DNA of 64,000 bases. Origin: Cytospora piceicola (lineage: Eukaryota; Ascomycota; Sordariomycetes; Diaporthales; Cytosporaceae). The notes under the pieces are model-generated. The model was not told the DNA's origin. It searched no databases and worked only from the letters and a program-made list of their open reading frames with translations. This document shows positions 1 to 11,821 of the stretch, piece after piece (the first letter of the stretch is position 1; each line of letters begins with the position of its first letter). The translations under genes and the position numbers were made by a program. Location: contig JALQBC010000009.1 in assembly GCA_023375675.1 (NCBI GenBank), forward strand, positions 930,001 to 994,000, read 5' to 3'.

Positions 1-153
1 GCCATCATCCACGCCATCGTCTTCCTGCTTGTCGTTGGATACGCTCAGAACTACTACTTCCACCTGCGTAAGTTTCGAAATCCCACTCAAAGGATATGTT
101 GATTTCAGTACTGACGCTTTCTTCTAGGCCACCACAAGAACAACGCTCACTAA
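1..153 (+). CDS. atp17: Mitochondrial F-type ATP synthase subunit f, 3' end only
   Basis: Only the last 30 residues lie in the window; the gene begins to the left of it. Exons are 1-67 and 128-153, with an intron at 68-127 (GTAAGT...CTAG) that keeps frame. The encoded tail has a hydrophobic segment (AIVFLLVVGY) followed by YYFHLRHHKNNAH and a stop. The GY..-YYFHLRHHK ending is the hallmark of fungal Atp17, the subunit f of the Fo stalk in the inner mitochondrial membrane, where this single helix anchors the protein. Seen: the motif and the splice sites. Known: the family ending. Identity rests on a short but very distinctive stretch. Confidence 0.85.
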
Positions 154-1491
154 AGCGGCTAGCCGGCTACGAGATGGGACGTGTACTTCAAATATGATGT
201 GTATATACCAGGAATAGAGAAGTGAGCGCCAATGACACGGCATCAGATTTGCATTGGTGACCAGATCTTTCCTTTTACCTGACTGGACATATTGCAGTGA
301 TTACAAGCCCTCTTGGCCTCAACTGTACCCTATGTCCAGAGCCCATGTCCCATGCCCAAGTTGGTGCCTGTCATACACCTGCTGGGCAGTAAGGTGAGCC
401 GGGTATGTGTTTGGTGAAGCTTCGATATGCACAAGGGCATATTTGAAGATTGGGGAGCCACAGAGCACATAACCCAGCAATTGATCCAAGTTCTATGAGC
501 TCTCCCTTGACTTTCATCCATCTGTATGAAGATCTTCAAGGGAAAGAAAGAAGGCTTTGCTGTCGTCTTCTTCGCAAGCTCTCTTTGGTCGAATCTACCC
601 CATGAGTTCACAGCTTTGATTCACAGAATATCATTCTAACATCAACCAATCCAAGGAAGATTCCAATGTATTGTGGTACCTCTAAAATTTGCTCCCAATG
701 TTCACATAATCAAAGGGGCTGCCTGCCTCCACGGCATCTTACAACATCTAGTATATTTGCTACAGTCATTATGGTTAGTGCACATACCTGGATACCTTTG
801 TAATGCTTGTTGTATCTGCTAGCCAAGTCACCTACCATGGACACATCCAAATTCCACAGCTACCTGGGCTAGTTATATATACTATCTATGGTGGAATAAA
901 CAGTCAGGAGTGGACAAGTATGCAAGGGCGTCGTGCATGGACGACCGGTGCAGCTGATGAGGGTGGGGCTGGAGCACGAGCCATATTCTGCCGCGGGTCG
1001 TTCACAACTAATCCGAAAACAGTAAGCGTCTTCAGCTTCTAATCGGACCTGCCCATGCCTGCCATGCTGCCCAGAACTGAAGGCTCCTGGCGATTTGGAG
1101 TTACAGCCATTTGACAACCCGACACCAGGCCCATCGACATTAACGTCTAACAGGCGAGTCACCTTTCTACCTGGGACAGGCAGCAGCCTCTCTTTTGTGT
1201 TTGTTGTAACTGCCATTGGGGAGCTTTTTGTCTCAGTTTTCCGAGTCACTGGCGTTGTAGGCCGCGCCATCTTTTCTGGTGCTTCTTTGCGTCACTGCGC
1301 TCTCAGAGCACCTTCGACTCCAGCCTCTCCACCCGAAACGGATCGATCATTTCTCGACCCTGGTCACTTCCACCTGCACCTTGCACTCGACCCAGCCTTG
1401 CGACTACCACCATCGCCATTTCTATACGGTGACTTGACGCAACTGGTGACAGCATTCCAACCCGGAATCAACCAAACATCCCAATTGTCGG
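154..1491. other. Intergenic spacer (atp17 3' side, 5' side of next gene)
   Basis: About 1.3 kb between two plus-strand genes. It should hold the atp17 3' UTR and the promoter and leader of the gene starting at 1492. Short open frames on both strands lack introns, domains or coding-like composition. I see no RNA gene or repeat. Confidence 0.6.
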
Positions 1492-4400
1492 ATGATGGCG
1501 CAAGAAGCTACGCCACAACAGTCCGTCGAAGCTACTGTGACTCCTGCAGCTCTGCCCGTAAGTCAACCTCGCTGCCTTCCACCGAGCTCACTCCCCTTCC
1601 CCCACTGCATCCCTGCGCCTTGTCGCAAACTGCAGTCCCGTTTGAAAACATGCTGACGCCTACAAAGACACAGTCAGAAGATGGCAGTCATGACGTCGAC
1701 CATACCTCCCGAGACCCTCGCCCCGCGCCGGAGCTGAACGGCGACGCCTCCGCGAACGTCGTTGTGGACAAGCTGGTCAACGATCTTGTGGATGAGGTGG
1801 TCAACTCGACCGAGGTCAGCGTTAGCGGATCCGATACCGAGGCTTCGAAATCTAGGAAGGACGACAAAGGCCAAGGAAGGTCATCTTCAGTCAAGAAACC
1901 GACGACCTTCAAGTCCGTCTCCGTCAACAAGACGTTCTTGGCCTCGAAAGGTACCTCGGCTGGCGTTGCGCCCAAGGTCGGCGAGAAACCCACGGCGACC
2001 GCATCTTCAACAGCCACTCCACCGAGTACCTCTTCGACACCAAAACCCCGACTTGTTGCAAAGACCGGAAGCAGCAGCCTGCGTGATGTCTCCAAGGCAT
2101 CCACAGCCCCAAATGGACGACCCCCGCCAGACGGAAACGTTGTATGGAACAAGAATCGACGTGAGTTCATTCCTGCCATCACCGTCGCACTTCATCATAC
2201 TATTGAAGCTAAAATTATCATGTACTGCAGCTATCCCGCCTCCCGACCCTAAGAAGTACTCGGACGAGGAGCTGTCGAAGCTCGGCATACATATGGCTAG
2301 CAGATTACACTCTGATGATCAGAAAGGCCAGTCGACATGGGCTGATATAGACGAGGATGATGAGGACTGGGCGGCACCCGAAGCCATCACTTGGACTGAC
2401 GGAACGAAAACTACTCTGCACGTCGACGAACCCGCGAACGAACCCGTTAATGAACTTGCGAACCAACCCGCAACTCAACCTGCACCACACGTACCACCCG
2501 CATCTACATCAGAGCCACCCGTGGTTATCGAGACCAAGGCAGTCGACAAGCCACGGTCACCAGCTCCCTTTAGTGGCTCACCTTCCGTCAAGCCTAGTTT
2601 ACCGTCTGGCAAGGGCCTGATTCTCAGAGGCGCACCAGAAAAGCCAACTTTGGTCGCAAAACCTCCCGCACCTCCAACTCCCGTCAAGAGTCCCTGGGCT
2701 CCACTCCCACCTGTACAAAAGGCCTCCCCTATGGAGGTGGCACCTGAGCAGCCGCAGCGGGGCTTTCCGCCTCCGGCCCACGCGTATGGCCCCAAGGGTA
2801 CGACGCCGCCGGCGACTGCTAGAGAAATTGCTGCCGATGACTTCAGTCGGTCACCCCGCCGAGACAATCGTGAATTGTACAACTCCCATTCTGGTCGATA
2901 TGAGCCTGTTCCTGAGCGTCGGGGACTGCCAAGGACCGACTATAATCCGCGGCAGCCAGCCCTGCTGCAGCGGCCCCTCCATTCAGAAGGTCCAGCGGAG
3001 CCGTCGGCAGCGTTCCAAACAAGTCACACAAGTGGCAACTTTGGCAGGAGGCGTGGTTCGTCTAACGTTAGTGGCGGGAGTGGTAGCTTTTCGAGGGTGG
3101 GAAGGCCTTACGAACAAGGCTTGCCGCCTCCCGAAATGTTGGACCCTAGGCGAGGCTCAATCACTGCCATCGATCACCCAACCTCTCCGCGCAACTTCTC
3201 ACCTTCCGACCCCCAGACTGCTCCACGCCAGCCCAGCGCTTCGCCATGGCAACGTCTAGTATCCCCCGCCTTGTCACATGCGGCACTTCAAGTGCCAGGC
3301 AGCGTTGACGTGACAGTCCCCCCTCCACCCACAGCTCCCGTGCAGGACGACGTTGAATTCCAGAAGAAGTTGATGAAGGAGCGCCGTGAGGAAGCCATCA
3401 GAAGGCGTCAGGAGGAAGAAGCTAGGGAGGAGGCTGCGAAGAAAGAAAGACTACGAAAGAAACTGGAAGCCCTAGGCCCGCCTCCGGAACGCAAGAGTGA
3501 AAAGAAAGAAGCGGTGACTGAGACTCCAGATGTCCCTGCGTCAAGCGACCCATCCGAGCAAGCTCAACCGCAGCACGAGGCAAATGATGTGAAATTGAGC
3601 GCAACAAGCCCCGCAGCCGATACCGAGACCAAGCAAGACTCGCTTTCTAATGGTGTGCAGCCAGAGCCCCAAATCCCGGCCACGTCGCCCTCCGCTCCCG
3701 AGCAACTTCCTGCACCGGAGAACAAGCATGCGCACCCATGGCAGCCGCGGGTGCAGAATCAGCCTGAGGGCTTCCCTTCGTGGGGCCTGGGTAGACGAGC
3801 ATCCGCAAACGTGTGGGCTTCCCCAAACAACGACCGCTCACTTGGCAACGGAACCTTCAATGCTGTTCCGTCGACTCAGCCTTCGCAGTTGCCTCAGATA
3901 CAAGGTAGCCGTCCTGGTCCTGGTCCCATCGCGCCGCCAAGCAGATCGACCGGCCATCATCCTCAACCCGGCCCAATAGGTCCACCTCAGCGCAATGGAC
4001 CACGGTCCCACATTCAGGACGAAACCGCACAGAGGAGGAATAAGTGGACCGCTGCAGTGCTGACAAGCGATGAGGAGATGCGCCTGGACCGACAGAAGCA
4101 GCAGGGTCATTTGGAAGCAGACATGAAGGCTCGTGGACTCGACTACACCGATCTGGCAGCCCCGATCAACGAACAATGGAAGGCTGTCAAGGAGGACGAT
4201 AAAGGGCAGCGCATACTGCGCGACACCGTACATTGGGCTCACGGCACCACTGCCCAGAACTCTACTTCATGGAATCCCTCTGCCTATCCTGCCGGTCCCA
4301 ATGGGCCCGCAGCGGCCGGCTCCCAGCATTCGAGATTCTTCCCACCCAGCCGGGACGCGCAAGAGGCAGATCCAACAGCCCACGATAACGATAGGTCTCA

Positions 4401-5280
4401 TTCACCCTCCCCCCCGCCCCCAGACATGGACGGCCACCCTGCGTTCGACGGAGACGCAGCACATCCACATGTATCACTGCCGAAGACGAAGCCAATCGTA
4501 AAGCTTCCGCCAGCAGCGGCTTCAGCACCGGCTGCAACCCAGCGCTCCGGACAGCTCGGCTCCGCATGGACTTCACCGACTCAGCCACAAGGCCATTCAT
4601 CGCGATCTGCTCCCGCCGCTTCAGGCGCAGCCAACAACGAAACATCAAGCTTTTGGCAGAATCGTATCAAGAATCTCTTATCGGACAACTCACAGAACCC
4701 CTCAAGCGTGGACTCGTCAAGCAAAACTACCCTCGCACAACCTAGTCAGCGCGCCCCAGCTACTGTTTCTTTGCCGGGCGTTTTCGCGCCAAGCGTCCCC
4801 ATCGGCGAATGCTCGATTTCCACGAAGACAATGGATGAGGATTGTTTCGAGGAGCAGGAGATGGGCTCTCTTCCACCCGTGCACCTTCCGACGCAGGTGC
4901 CAGATGCAGCTTGGGAACCTGCCAAACCGCCTCCTCGGCAAGACCGCAGGCTCAAGGAGGTAATCACTACTAGCGCCGAGGCTTTGATCTTCACCCCTGA
5001 GGGCCGAAACTACTTCATCCTTTTTCCTAACATGGCAAGCAAAAAGACTGTTGCCATGCCTGTATCTTCCAGGAGCCCTAGCAACCCAGGGCGACGCGGC
5101 CGTGGCTCACGGTATAGCTCCGGGACCTCGTATCGTGGCGGAAATCGAAACCGTGATCCCTCGGAACAAAGCTCTGCCGATCGGTCGACGTTTAGTCGAG
5201 GTGGCCGCGGCGGTAGCTACCGTGGCAGATCCGAGGGGGGTTGGGCCCGCACATCATCCGCACCCATTCAATCCCAGTAA
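1492..5280 (+). CDS. Large disordered protein with RGG tail, uncharacterised fungal family
   Basis: Three exons, 1492-1557, 1674-2160 and 2231-5280, give about 1200 residues. The first intron (1558-1673) has a GCTGAC branch site before its CAG; the second is GTGAGT...GCAG. The start is the ATGATG at 1492, chosen because the first exon then splices in frame. The product is mostly low-complexity Pro/Ser/Gln. Ordered-looking blocks are a stretch just after the second intron (NKNRPIPPPDPKKYSDEE, then a WADIDEDDEDW acidic block and ITWTDGTK), a highly charged probable coiled coil coded near 3350-3470, a C-terminal block near 4930-5060 (ALIFTPEGRNYFILFP), and an RGG/RG tail (5090-5250). RGG tails usually contact RNA, so a role in mRNA handling is possible, but this is inference. 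I do not recognise a named family. Confidence 0.8.
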
Positions 5281-6536
5281 TCACGGCACAGCCGTTCACA
5301 TCAATTCTCAATGAGGTTCGCAGGCTTGGTGGACCACAGCTACATCTGTTTGGTCCATCCGGGTTTCACCTGTCGTGAGACCAAACCACCTGGCGATGGC
5401 CCTTCTTTACACTTACGGGCTAAGACTCGACCTTGTTCTAATTCGGAGCAAGTTCATGTATTACTTCTGTAATTTGTCCCAGGCGACAACATATCACTTT
5501 GCGCATTTTCGGACGCTTCGGCTGCAAGCGATCCAGTCGTATTTGCTGGACAGGACGGAAAACCCACGGTATTTATGGCGCGAGTCCACATGGAATCATG
5601 GAAAAGGGGGCCTTCCGGGAGTGGATGGTAACAGTACTGGTTCTGTCGCTTACTCACCAACCACGAGTGTATGATCGCATGGCAGAAAGGGGGTTTGTGA
5701 TGTTATCAACCAAACGATCGGTTAACCTGTTCAGTCCGGTCTTCCACGGCAAAAGTGCGACTGTCCCACGACTGTCCAATCAACAGCCAACTTGATCCAA
5801 AAAAAAAACCCTGAAGCCATCTCCAATCGGGGAGACGAGGCCTATCGCAAATGAAAGGAGAAATGGTTTTCGTGTGGATAGTAATTCAAGGACTCCTTCA
5901 TTGCTGGTTCTACTACGGTCGACATGGAGATATCGAGACCGAACTCACATGTACAACGAGGAAAGGCGACCATGCATGACGGCCCCGGACAATACCTCGA
6001 GGACGGGCGTGATGGTCAATCCTGGCGGAACACACTCGTGATAGGCAGGAAGAAAATGCAAATGACTAAAAATGCTCTCAATTGTCCCACACCTCCTGAA
6101 TTGCTAGACTTGGTGACGTGGAAATGGATCTGTGCCAGTGACTATAATGGTGTCAATATCCAAGTGTTCAAGACGTACACAACGTCTTGCGAGGTAGTGA
6201 TGCTACGAGTATGGATCGTCGAGACCGGTGTGGGATCTGGTGACATACAAGCAGATAGACGAACTTGATGCGGGGAAATTAAATTGTAGTCATCTTTGCT
6301 GATTCTGGCAGCTGACCATCCTGGAACGCAAGCATGAAGTCACCATGCAAGAGAACATTGCATACGGCCTTCAACACAACGAGGCGGCTCGTACAAGGAC
6401 ACAGGGAGTATTTGGGATTTTATTCCTATTTTTCATCATTCATAAGGGGTATCGATGTCCATGCCGGTGACGGCTGTAGCTTCTAACGTCAATGCGCACA
6501 ACCTCCCAAGTTCCAAACTCCAAGTCGCATGTTCCA
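5281..6536. other. Convergent intergenic spacer
   Basis: Lies between the 3' ends of the RGG-tailed gene and esa1. Nothing beyond presumed 3' UTRs is visible: no coding-like frame, repeat or RNA gene. Confidence 0.6.
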
Positions 6537-8122
6537 TTACCAGCCCCAAGTCCTGTTGCTAGCGGTGAAGACGGGCGGCTTCCACTGTATGAGTTCCGCT
6601 TTTATCCCCCTCCATTCCTTCTTCTTCTTCTTCTCCGCCCGCTTGTAATGCGCATCGATCTGGCTGTTCGGGATGACGATCTTGTGTTCACCCTTGTGAT
6701 ACACCTGCATCTTGTATGCCTGGAGCGTGTGTTCGACATCCTGGGTCGTCATGGCCAGGCCCGTGGCGATCTGTTCGATGCTGCACCTCTCGTCCCGTTC
6801 GAGCGTGAGGAGCATGTCTACGATGTTCTCGATCCAGTATTGTCGGTAACTGAGGAGACCCAGATCGGACAGGGGCTTCTCGGGTGATCCGAGTTTGCCT
6901 TCAATCTTTGACAGCTCGTAGGAGAACTGGATCAACAAACGACCGTAGCCCTTTCGCTGATATTGTGGGAGTGTCAAGATACAAGCTACGTTGTATCCGT
7001 CTGCGCTCTCTTTTTCCTTCGAGAAGTATCCTACCAAGTGGCAGCCCTTCTCGTCGCGAATGGTCATGACGTAGAACAAAAAGGGATCAACATCGTAGTA
7101 TAGTGTCTTGTGGTCCAGGAACATCTTGGACAGCAGACACAGATTCCGGCACCACGTCCGTTGCCTCCGGCCGTCGATCTCGAAGAAAGATACGCTCTCA
7201 CATCGATAGATCTCATTCCCAGGAGGGTGTTGCAAAGTACACTTTTGCCTGTGCCGCGTGAAGCTCTTGAAGTCGCCATAGTAACTGAGGCAGAACTCGC
7301 AAATATGGATAACGTCCTCCTGGCTGAAGCTCTCGGGGTATGGCGAGAAATACCACGGGAATAGGTCGTATCTGCCGAACTGGACTTTGGATATGTTCCT
7401 GATACGGGCGATCTCTGTAGGGTTCTGGGTCATTGAGCCGGAGGTCCGCAGTTTCTCGATCTCCTCCTCCCTGCTGAATGCGTCCGCCTTTGGCGTCTCC
7501 TCGCGGTCGATTTCCATCTCATCCCCAGCGGCGGGCGTAGGGGGGACCTCCCCTACCGGCGTGGCAACCTCGACGCCATCTTCACCTGTCGGCGTGCCCT
7601 TCTGCGTCTGCGTGTCGATATAGTCGGGCCATGGGTGCGGCGTCTGCGCCTCGGATGTGATGGACTGCTCTCTCTTCCCGGGCCGCTTCTGTGCTTTTTT
7701 CCCAACCTGTTGCTTCTTCGAGGGTGCTGTTACTGCCCCCTTCTTGTTCTTGCCGTCCTTGGGCTTCTCCTTCTCTGGGCTCGGCCACTCGACATGCTGG
7801 TCAAAGTCTATCCGTGAGACCGGCACCCATTCGTCCAGACGCTTGTTGAAGTTGTCGAAATTGCAGTAGTACTGACGGCCGCTCTTGGTATCTTTGATTC
7901 CTAGGATTTCTGCGCGGCGAGGCTGGCCTTCTTTCTCTACCATAGCAATGCAACCAATCCTATAGTGCTCGGTTATTAGTGGGATGCTTTCAGCGGCAGG
8001 GGGGCAGCAGGCCGATCGTTGGGCAATTGCACATACTGGATTGTGTCGGGCGTCGCTTTGCCCTTTTTTCTCGAGCCATCGCCTCCGACGGCGGGCTCTC
8101 CATTTAGAGTCCCGGGACCCAT
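6537..8122 (-). CDS. esa1: MYST histone acetyltransferase Esa1 (NuA4 catalytic subunit)
   Basis: Exons 8122-8037 and 7959-6537 (intron 7960-8036, GTATGT...ATAG) give 502 residues. The splice restores the family's conserved IGCIAMV run at the start of the chromo barrel domain (about residues 30-90). A C2HC zinc finger follows (C249, C252, H265, C269), then the MYST fold with acetyl-CoA loop QRKGYGRL (363-370), catalytic C355 in NVACIL and general base E389 in SPEKPLS. The end VFTASNRTWGW matches the family. Esa1 acetylates histone H4 and H2A in the NuA4 complex and is usually essential. Residues about 95-200 are a disordered linker. It is divergent from rex4, 393 bp apart. Identification is firm. 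Confidence 0.97.
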
Positions 8123-8515
8123 GATGCGCTCGATGATATGTGGTGGGTATTGTGATGTCTTAATTGAAAGTTGGATGTCGCGACGGTGTCGGCTACAGTG
8201 GCGCGTTCAGAAGGTCTTTCAGCGGCGCTGGAAGCTTCTAATGGCGCTGAAATCGGCTTATCTTATCGGGCCGCCTACCAAAAGTCACCGGATACAGGCG
8301 CCTCTTTTTCCTTAGCGGCCGGCAACATGAACCCAGACTGCTGGGTTTTTTTTTTGCAGTAACAACCCTGGGTCACTCTCAGTCTCGGTCGGATCTCACG
8401 TTCAGTAACAACCGAGTTCTTAACGTATATTTCAAGTTCAATCCTGGACCATGATTTGATCTGAACCAGTAATACATAAAGACTCTTGCTTTGGTATTTT
8501 ATAAGAGCCAAGAGG
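8123..8515. promoter_or_regulatory. Bidirectional promoter between esa1 and rex4
   Basis: The 393 bp between the two start codons must carry both promoters. A T-run lies near 8345-8357. No specific factor site could be assigned. Confidence 0.55.
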
Positions 8516-9502
8516 ATGGCGACTGGACTTTCATCGAACTGGAAGAAGCTGCAGGCTACGCTCAAGAAAGACCCACCCCAGGTTCAAGGGCAGAAGAGAA
8601 AGGCGGACGACGGAGAGGCTTCACAAGGGTCCTCCAACAAAAAGCCCAAGGTGAACGTCCCACGCCGCTTGGCTAAGCCCCGGTCTCTTGCTGGCACCGC
8701 TTCCAAGGCGAGCGCAACCCCAAAGACAAAAATGGGCGCAACCCAGTCACAACTCAGCAAGCCTGGAATATCACCATCACTGGCACTTTGGGCTGCGGAC
8801 AACGACATATCGCCCGAATCTGTCTCAGAAGCATACAACTTGGGCGCCAAAGACAACTCTTCCTTGACAGCTTCAGCCGTGAGACCCAATGAGGGGCTTG
8901 CGAAGGACGTCGAGCTTGGCAAATATGTTGCCATCGATTGCGAAATGGTCGGTGTTGGGGAAGGGGGTTACGATCACGCCCTGGCTAGGGTAAGCATTGT
9001 CGACTTCCACGGGAGACAGGTTTACGACTCCTATGTTCGTCCCAAGGAGAGGGTGGTAGACTGGAGGACCAAGATCAGCGGCATAGCTCCCAAGCACATG
9101 GCAACAGCAAGGGGGTTCGAAGAAGTTCAGGCGCAAGTGGCACAGATTATCCACGGCCGAATACTCGTGGGGCACGACCTCAGACACGACTTCGACGTCT
9201 TGCTGCTGGACCATCCTCGAAAGGACATCCGCGATACGGCCAAATTCTCGGGATTCAAAAAGTACGCCCATGGGCGCAAACCAGCTTTGAGGAATCTGGC
9301 AAGAGAGATCCTCGGCGTGGAAATCCAGTCAGGCCAGCATTCGAGTTTGGAGGATGCCAGAGTTGCAATGCTGCTGTTCAGGCGTCACAAGCCTGCTTTC
9401 GACATGGAGCAAGCCGGGCGATACCCAGAACCTGTCCTGAATGCCGAACCCAAAGCCAAGGCGAAGCCGAAGAAGACGACCAAGAAGAAGCGACGGAATT
9501 GA
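8516..9502 (+). CDS. rex4: RNA exonuclease 4 (DEDDh 3'-5' exonuclease)
   Basis: One exon, 328 residues. The ATG at 8516 gives MATGLSSNWKKLQATLKK, the usual start of fungal Rex4. A basic disordered head is followed by a DEDDh nuclease domain: D141 and E143 in AIDCEMVGVG, the GHDLRHDF block near 219-226 with the third acid, and H275...D280 in HSSLEDA. A Lys-rich tail (KKTTKKKRRN) looks like a nucleolar signal. Rex4 takes part in pre-rRNA processing at ITS1. All four acids and the histidine of the active site are present, so an active enzyme is expected. Confidence 0.95.
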   Translation: MATGLSSNWKKLQATLKKDPPQVQGQKRKADDGEASQGSSNKKPKVNVPRRLAKPRSLAGTASKASATPKTKMGATQSQLSKPGISPSLALWAADNDISPESVSEAYNLGAKDNSSLTASAVRPNEGLAKDVELGKYVAIDCEMVGVGEGGYDHALARVSIVDFHGRQVYDSYVRPKERVVDWRTKISGIAPKHMATARGFEEVQAQVAQIIHGRILVGHDLRHDFDVLLLDHPRKDIRDTAKFSGFKKYAHGRKPALRNLAREILGVEIQSGQHSSLEDARVAMLLFRRHKPAFDMEQAGRYPEPVLNAEPKAKAKPKKTTKKKRRN

Positions 9503-10730
9503 TGCAGCTGTATGACGATCATGCTCATCTCATGCTCATCAAGGGTTTTGACTCAGTCTAGCGTAGCCCGTGCGTGGTTGTCTCAAAATAACTGCGACGC
9601 AAGCTACTGTTGGGAAGAATCTAAGGAAATGCATGGGTTAATCAGACTCATTCAACCGCAAGAGTATCACCGATCGGACTCAGCACCCATCATCTCGATG
9701 ACCCCATCTCACCCCCCGGTGATGATGACAACCCCTTCAAGGTTCTGCTGAGAAAGCCGGCTTCGCAATATGTGAAATAGTACTTCGCATATTTTCAAAC
9801 GAGATAACCCAGCGTGGTTAGCTTCGGACTTGCGTGTGGTGCTGTACATCTGGGGATAATGGGGTTTGAACCAGAAGCGCAGTCGCGATGAAGCTGTGGT
9901 AATCTGACCGATCGTTGATTACCGGCTCATAAAAGCACACATGGATGGATCTTCGAGGCCCTTCACAGCGAAAGAGTCTTTGCACTCCGTACCAAGCAAT
10001 GAATTCAGAGGGCGGACCATGTCAAATCTTTAGTTGGCCAGAGCCACTTCATGGCATGGCTGCCACGAGCATTACCGGTACTGGAATGACAAGCAAACCG
10101 TACACCAATCCAGATCCGTTGGTTTTCTACAAATGCATCAGCGGCGTTTAGAAGCCCGTGAAAGGGTATAGACGACAGCGATGGTACACCAACAGTAGTT
10201 ATTTATATGAGAATCGCCATTTTCAGAGTCCTTATGATCTGAAGCTTTCACCCCTTCGGAGTGCTCTTCGGCCTCCAGCCTTGCTGTAGTTGAACAAGTC
10301 AGTACAAGACGAACAATACAGACAATACAGACAGCTAGATACAATCTTCAGTATGATTTCCGGTGTCCTCTGTTTCTGAAAGTCTTGACAACTTGGCGTG
10401 ACATGTTCGATGATTATAAGCTTGAGGACCCTTTACAAATCGTACGAATTCATTTCTCATTTTAGCCTTCGTTGGAGTCACCACGGGAGACAGTTGCGGA
10501 GGGTAGTAATTTCTTGTCATTGAATGGCAGTAAAGTTTATATCAATCTAAGTGCTGCAGTGTGAGTAGAGTGGTCTCCGATTAGACGTAAACCCTGATCA
10601 GATAAGGGTTGTTATCACAATTCAATCTACGCGTCGAGAAAGGGCACACGCGCAGAAGTTGAGACCTGGTCGTTGTCAATGTAACTAACAAATCTCGAAG
10701 TCGACACGATTGTCGACAGCATTTTACAAT
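9503..10730. other. Intergenic spacer, rex4 to rnh203
   Basis: About 1.2 kb between plus-strand genes. Apart from the MCB-type sites listed separately near its right end, nothing recognisable is seen; the short open frames show no domain or splicing logic. Confidence 0.55.
10629..10652. promoter_or_regulatory. MCB-like cluster upstream of rnh203
   Basis: A perfect ACGCGT at 10629-10634 and an ACGCGC at 10647-10652 lie about 80-100 bp before the rnh203 start. ACGCGT is the known target of fungal MBF, which drives G1/S genes. Function here is inferred from sequence and position only. Confidence 0.45.
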
Positions 10731-11306
10731 ATGGAGCAACCAATTCTGTCTGTTAATCAACAACAAAACACTTCCGAGAAAGTGACACCAAATATCCTGC
10801 CATGCCGGATTCATCACGATGGCCCCATCGGCTCAGCAGATGCGTACTGGATGCCCAGTCAGGAACCAGGTATGTCTACCAGATGAGCCGTTCTCAAAGA
10901 TTATATACTCACTGTCAGCTTAGACGGGAAAAGAGTCGCATACTTCAGAGGAAGAAAGCTTCACGGGAAGGCCCTTGAAGTCCCGGTGGGTTACCGGGGT
11001 GTTATTGTCGAGAGAATGGACGCCTCAAAATCTCAAGCATCAAGGCCAGATGAGCCCGAAGTAGTCGTTGATGTCGATATCGAGGATGAGATCCCCCTTG
11101 GAGCGCTGGAAATGAAGGCTGAGTTTGACGAGATGATGATCTGGGGTCATGAATCGGTGGCAGATGCGGCCTCAGATCCATATGTCCGGGGAGTTGAGGA
11201 GTGGATAAAAGTCGCTGAACAGGTGTGTGGCTATTCTGCAAGATCTCTGTGTTGGTGCTGACACTTCTAGGTACATTCATACGATATTACGGGAAAACAA
11301 AACTAA
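10731..11306 (+). CDS. rnh203: Ribonuclease H2 subunit C (Rnh203 family)
   Basis: Three small exons, 10731-10869, 10924-11222 and 11271-11306, give 157 residues; introns are 54 and 48 nt, the second with a GCTGAC branch site. Family marks in order: ILPCRIHHDGPI near the N-terminus, VAYFRGRKLHGK, VPVGYRGVIVE, then IWGHES and DPYVRGVEEWIKVAEQVHS at the C-terminus. This is the non-catalytic C subunit of RNase H2, which with subunits A and B removes ribonucleotides from DNA and RNA from RNA:DNA hybrids in the nucleus. The acidic linker between the two blocks is variable in the family. No single exon is long, so the gene is easy to miss. Identification comes from recalled family motifs. Confidence 0.88.
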
Positions 11307-11821
11307 GTCTTATGAGAAGCACAGAAGTAGGAGGAGGGGAGGGCACAGCCATACATAGTCTCGTGAACAACCTTGCCTGAGTTTTCAGGCGACTTGAGAA
11401 GTGTATGCAGCAAGTAGCAGGCTACGGGCTCCGGGATACCATGCTCCTCTGCTACAATGACGCCGAAATCATTATTAGGTACCTAGGTAAATAGGAGAAT
11501 CACGCTGCCAGAATTGAGGAACCAGATACCCATGGTTATGCCGTCGTACGAAAATGGCTCCTGTAATCCGTAGCTCCTGGCCAAAACATAATTCCCGAAA
11601 GAGATTAGCCTGACCTGCAACCACTTTAGGACGGCGCGTCCCTGACGCGAAACGCGCCTTCCTCGCGTCCCAAAATTAATCGGGTACAGATTTGATCTGA
11701 GCCCTGGTTTGCGCGCCAAACTTCTCTACTGTACATACACTTGCTTGATATTTCAGCCTCCCGCCCACATTACGACATATTCTTTCTCAATTGTCTCTTG
11801 TCACAAGCAATTGATCTCGAC
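11307..11821. other. Intergenic spacer and mcm6 promoter
   Basis: Holds the rnh203 3' end, one copy of the TACCTAGGTA palindrome (11480-11489) and the mcm6 promoter with its ACGCG cluster. No further gene seen. Confidence 0.55.
11633..11669. promoter_or_regulatory. MCB/SCB-like cluster upstream of mcm6
   Basis: In 37 bp there are GGCGCGT, GACGCGAAACGCGCC (11644-11658, overlapping MCB-like and CGCGAAA E2F/SCB-like cores) and CGCGTC, about 160-190 bp before the mcm6 start. MCM genes are classic G1/S targets of MBF/SBF in fungi. The assignment is inference from motif density. Confidence 0.55.
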
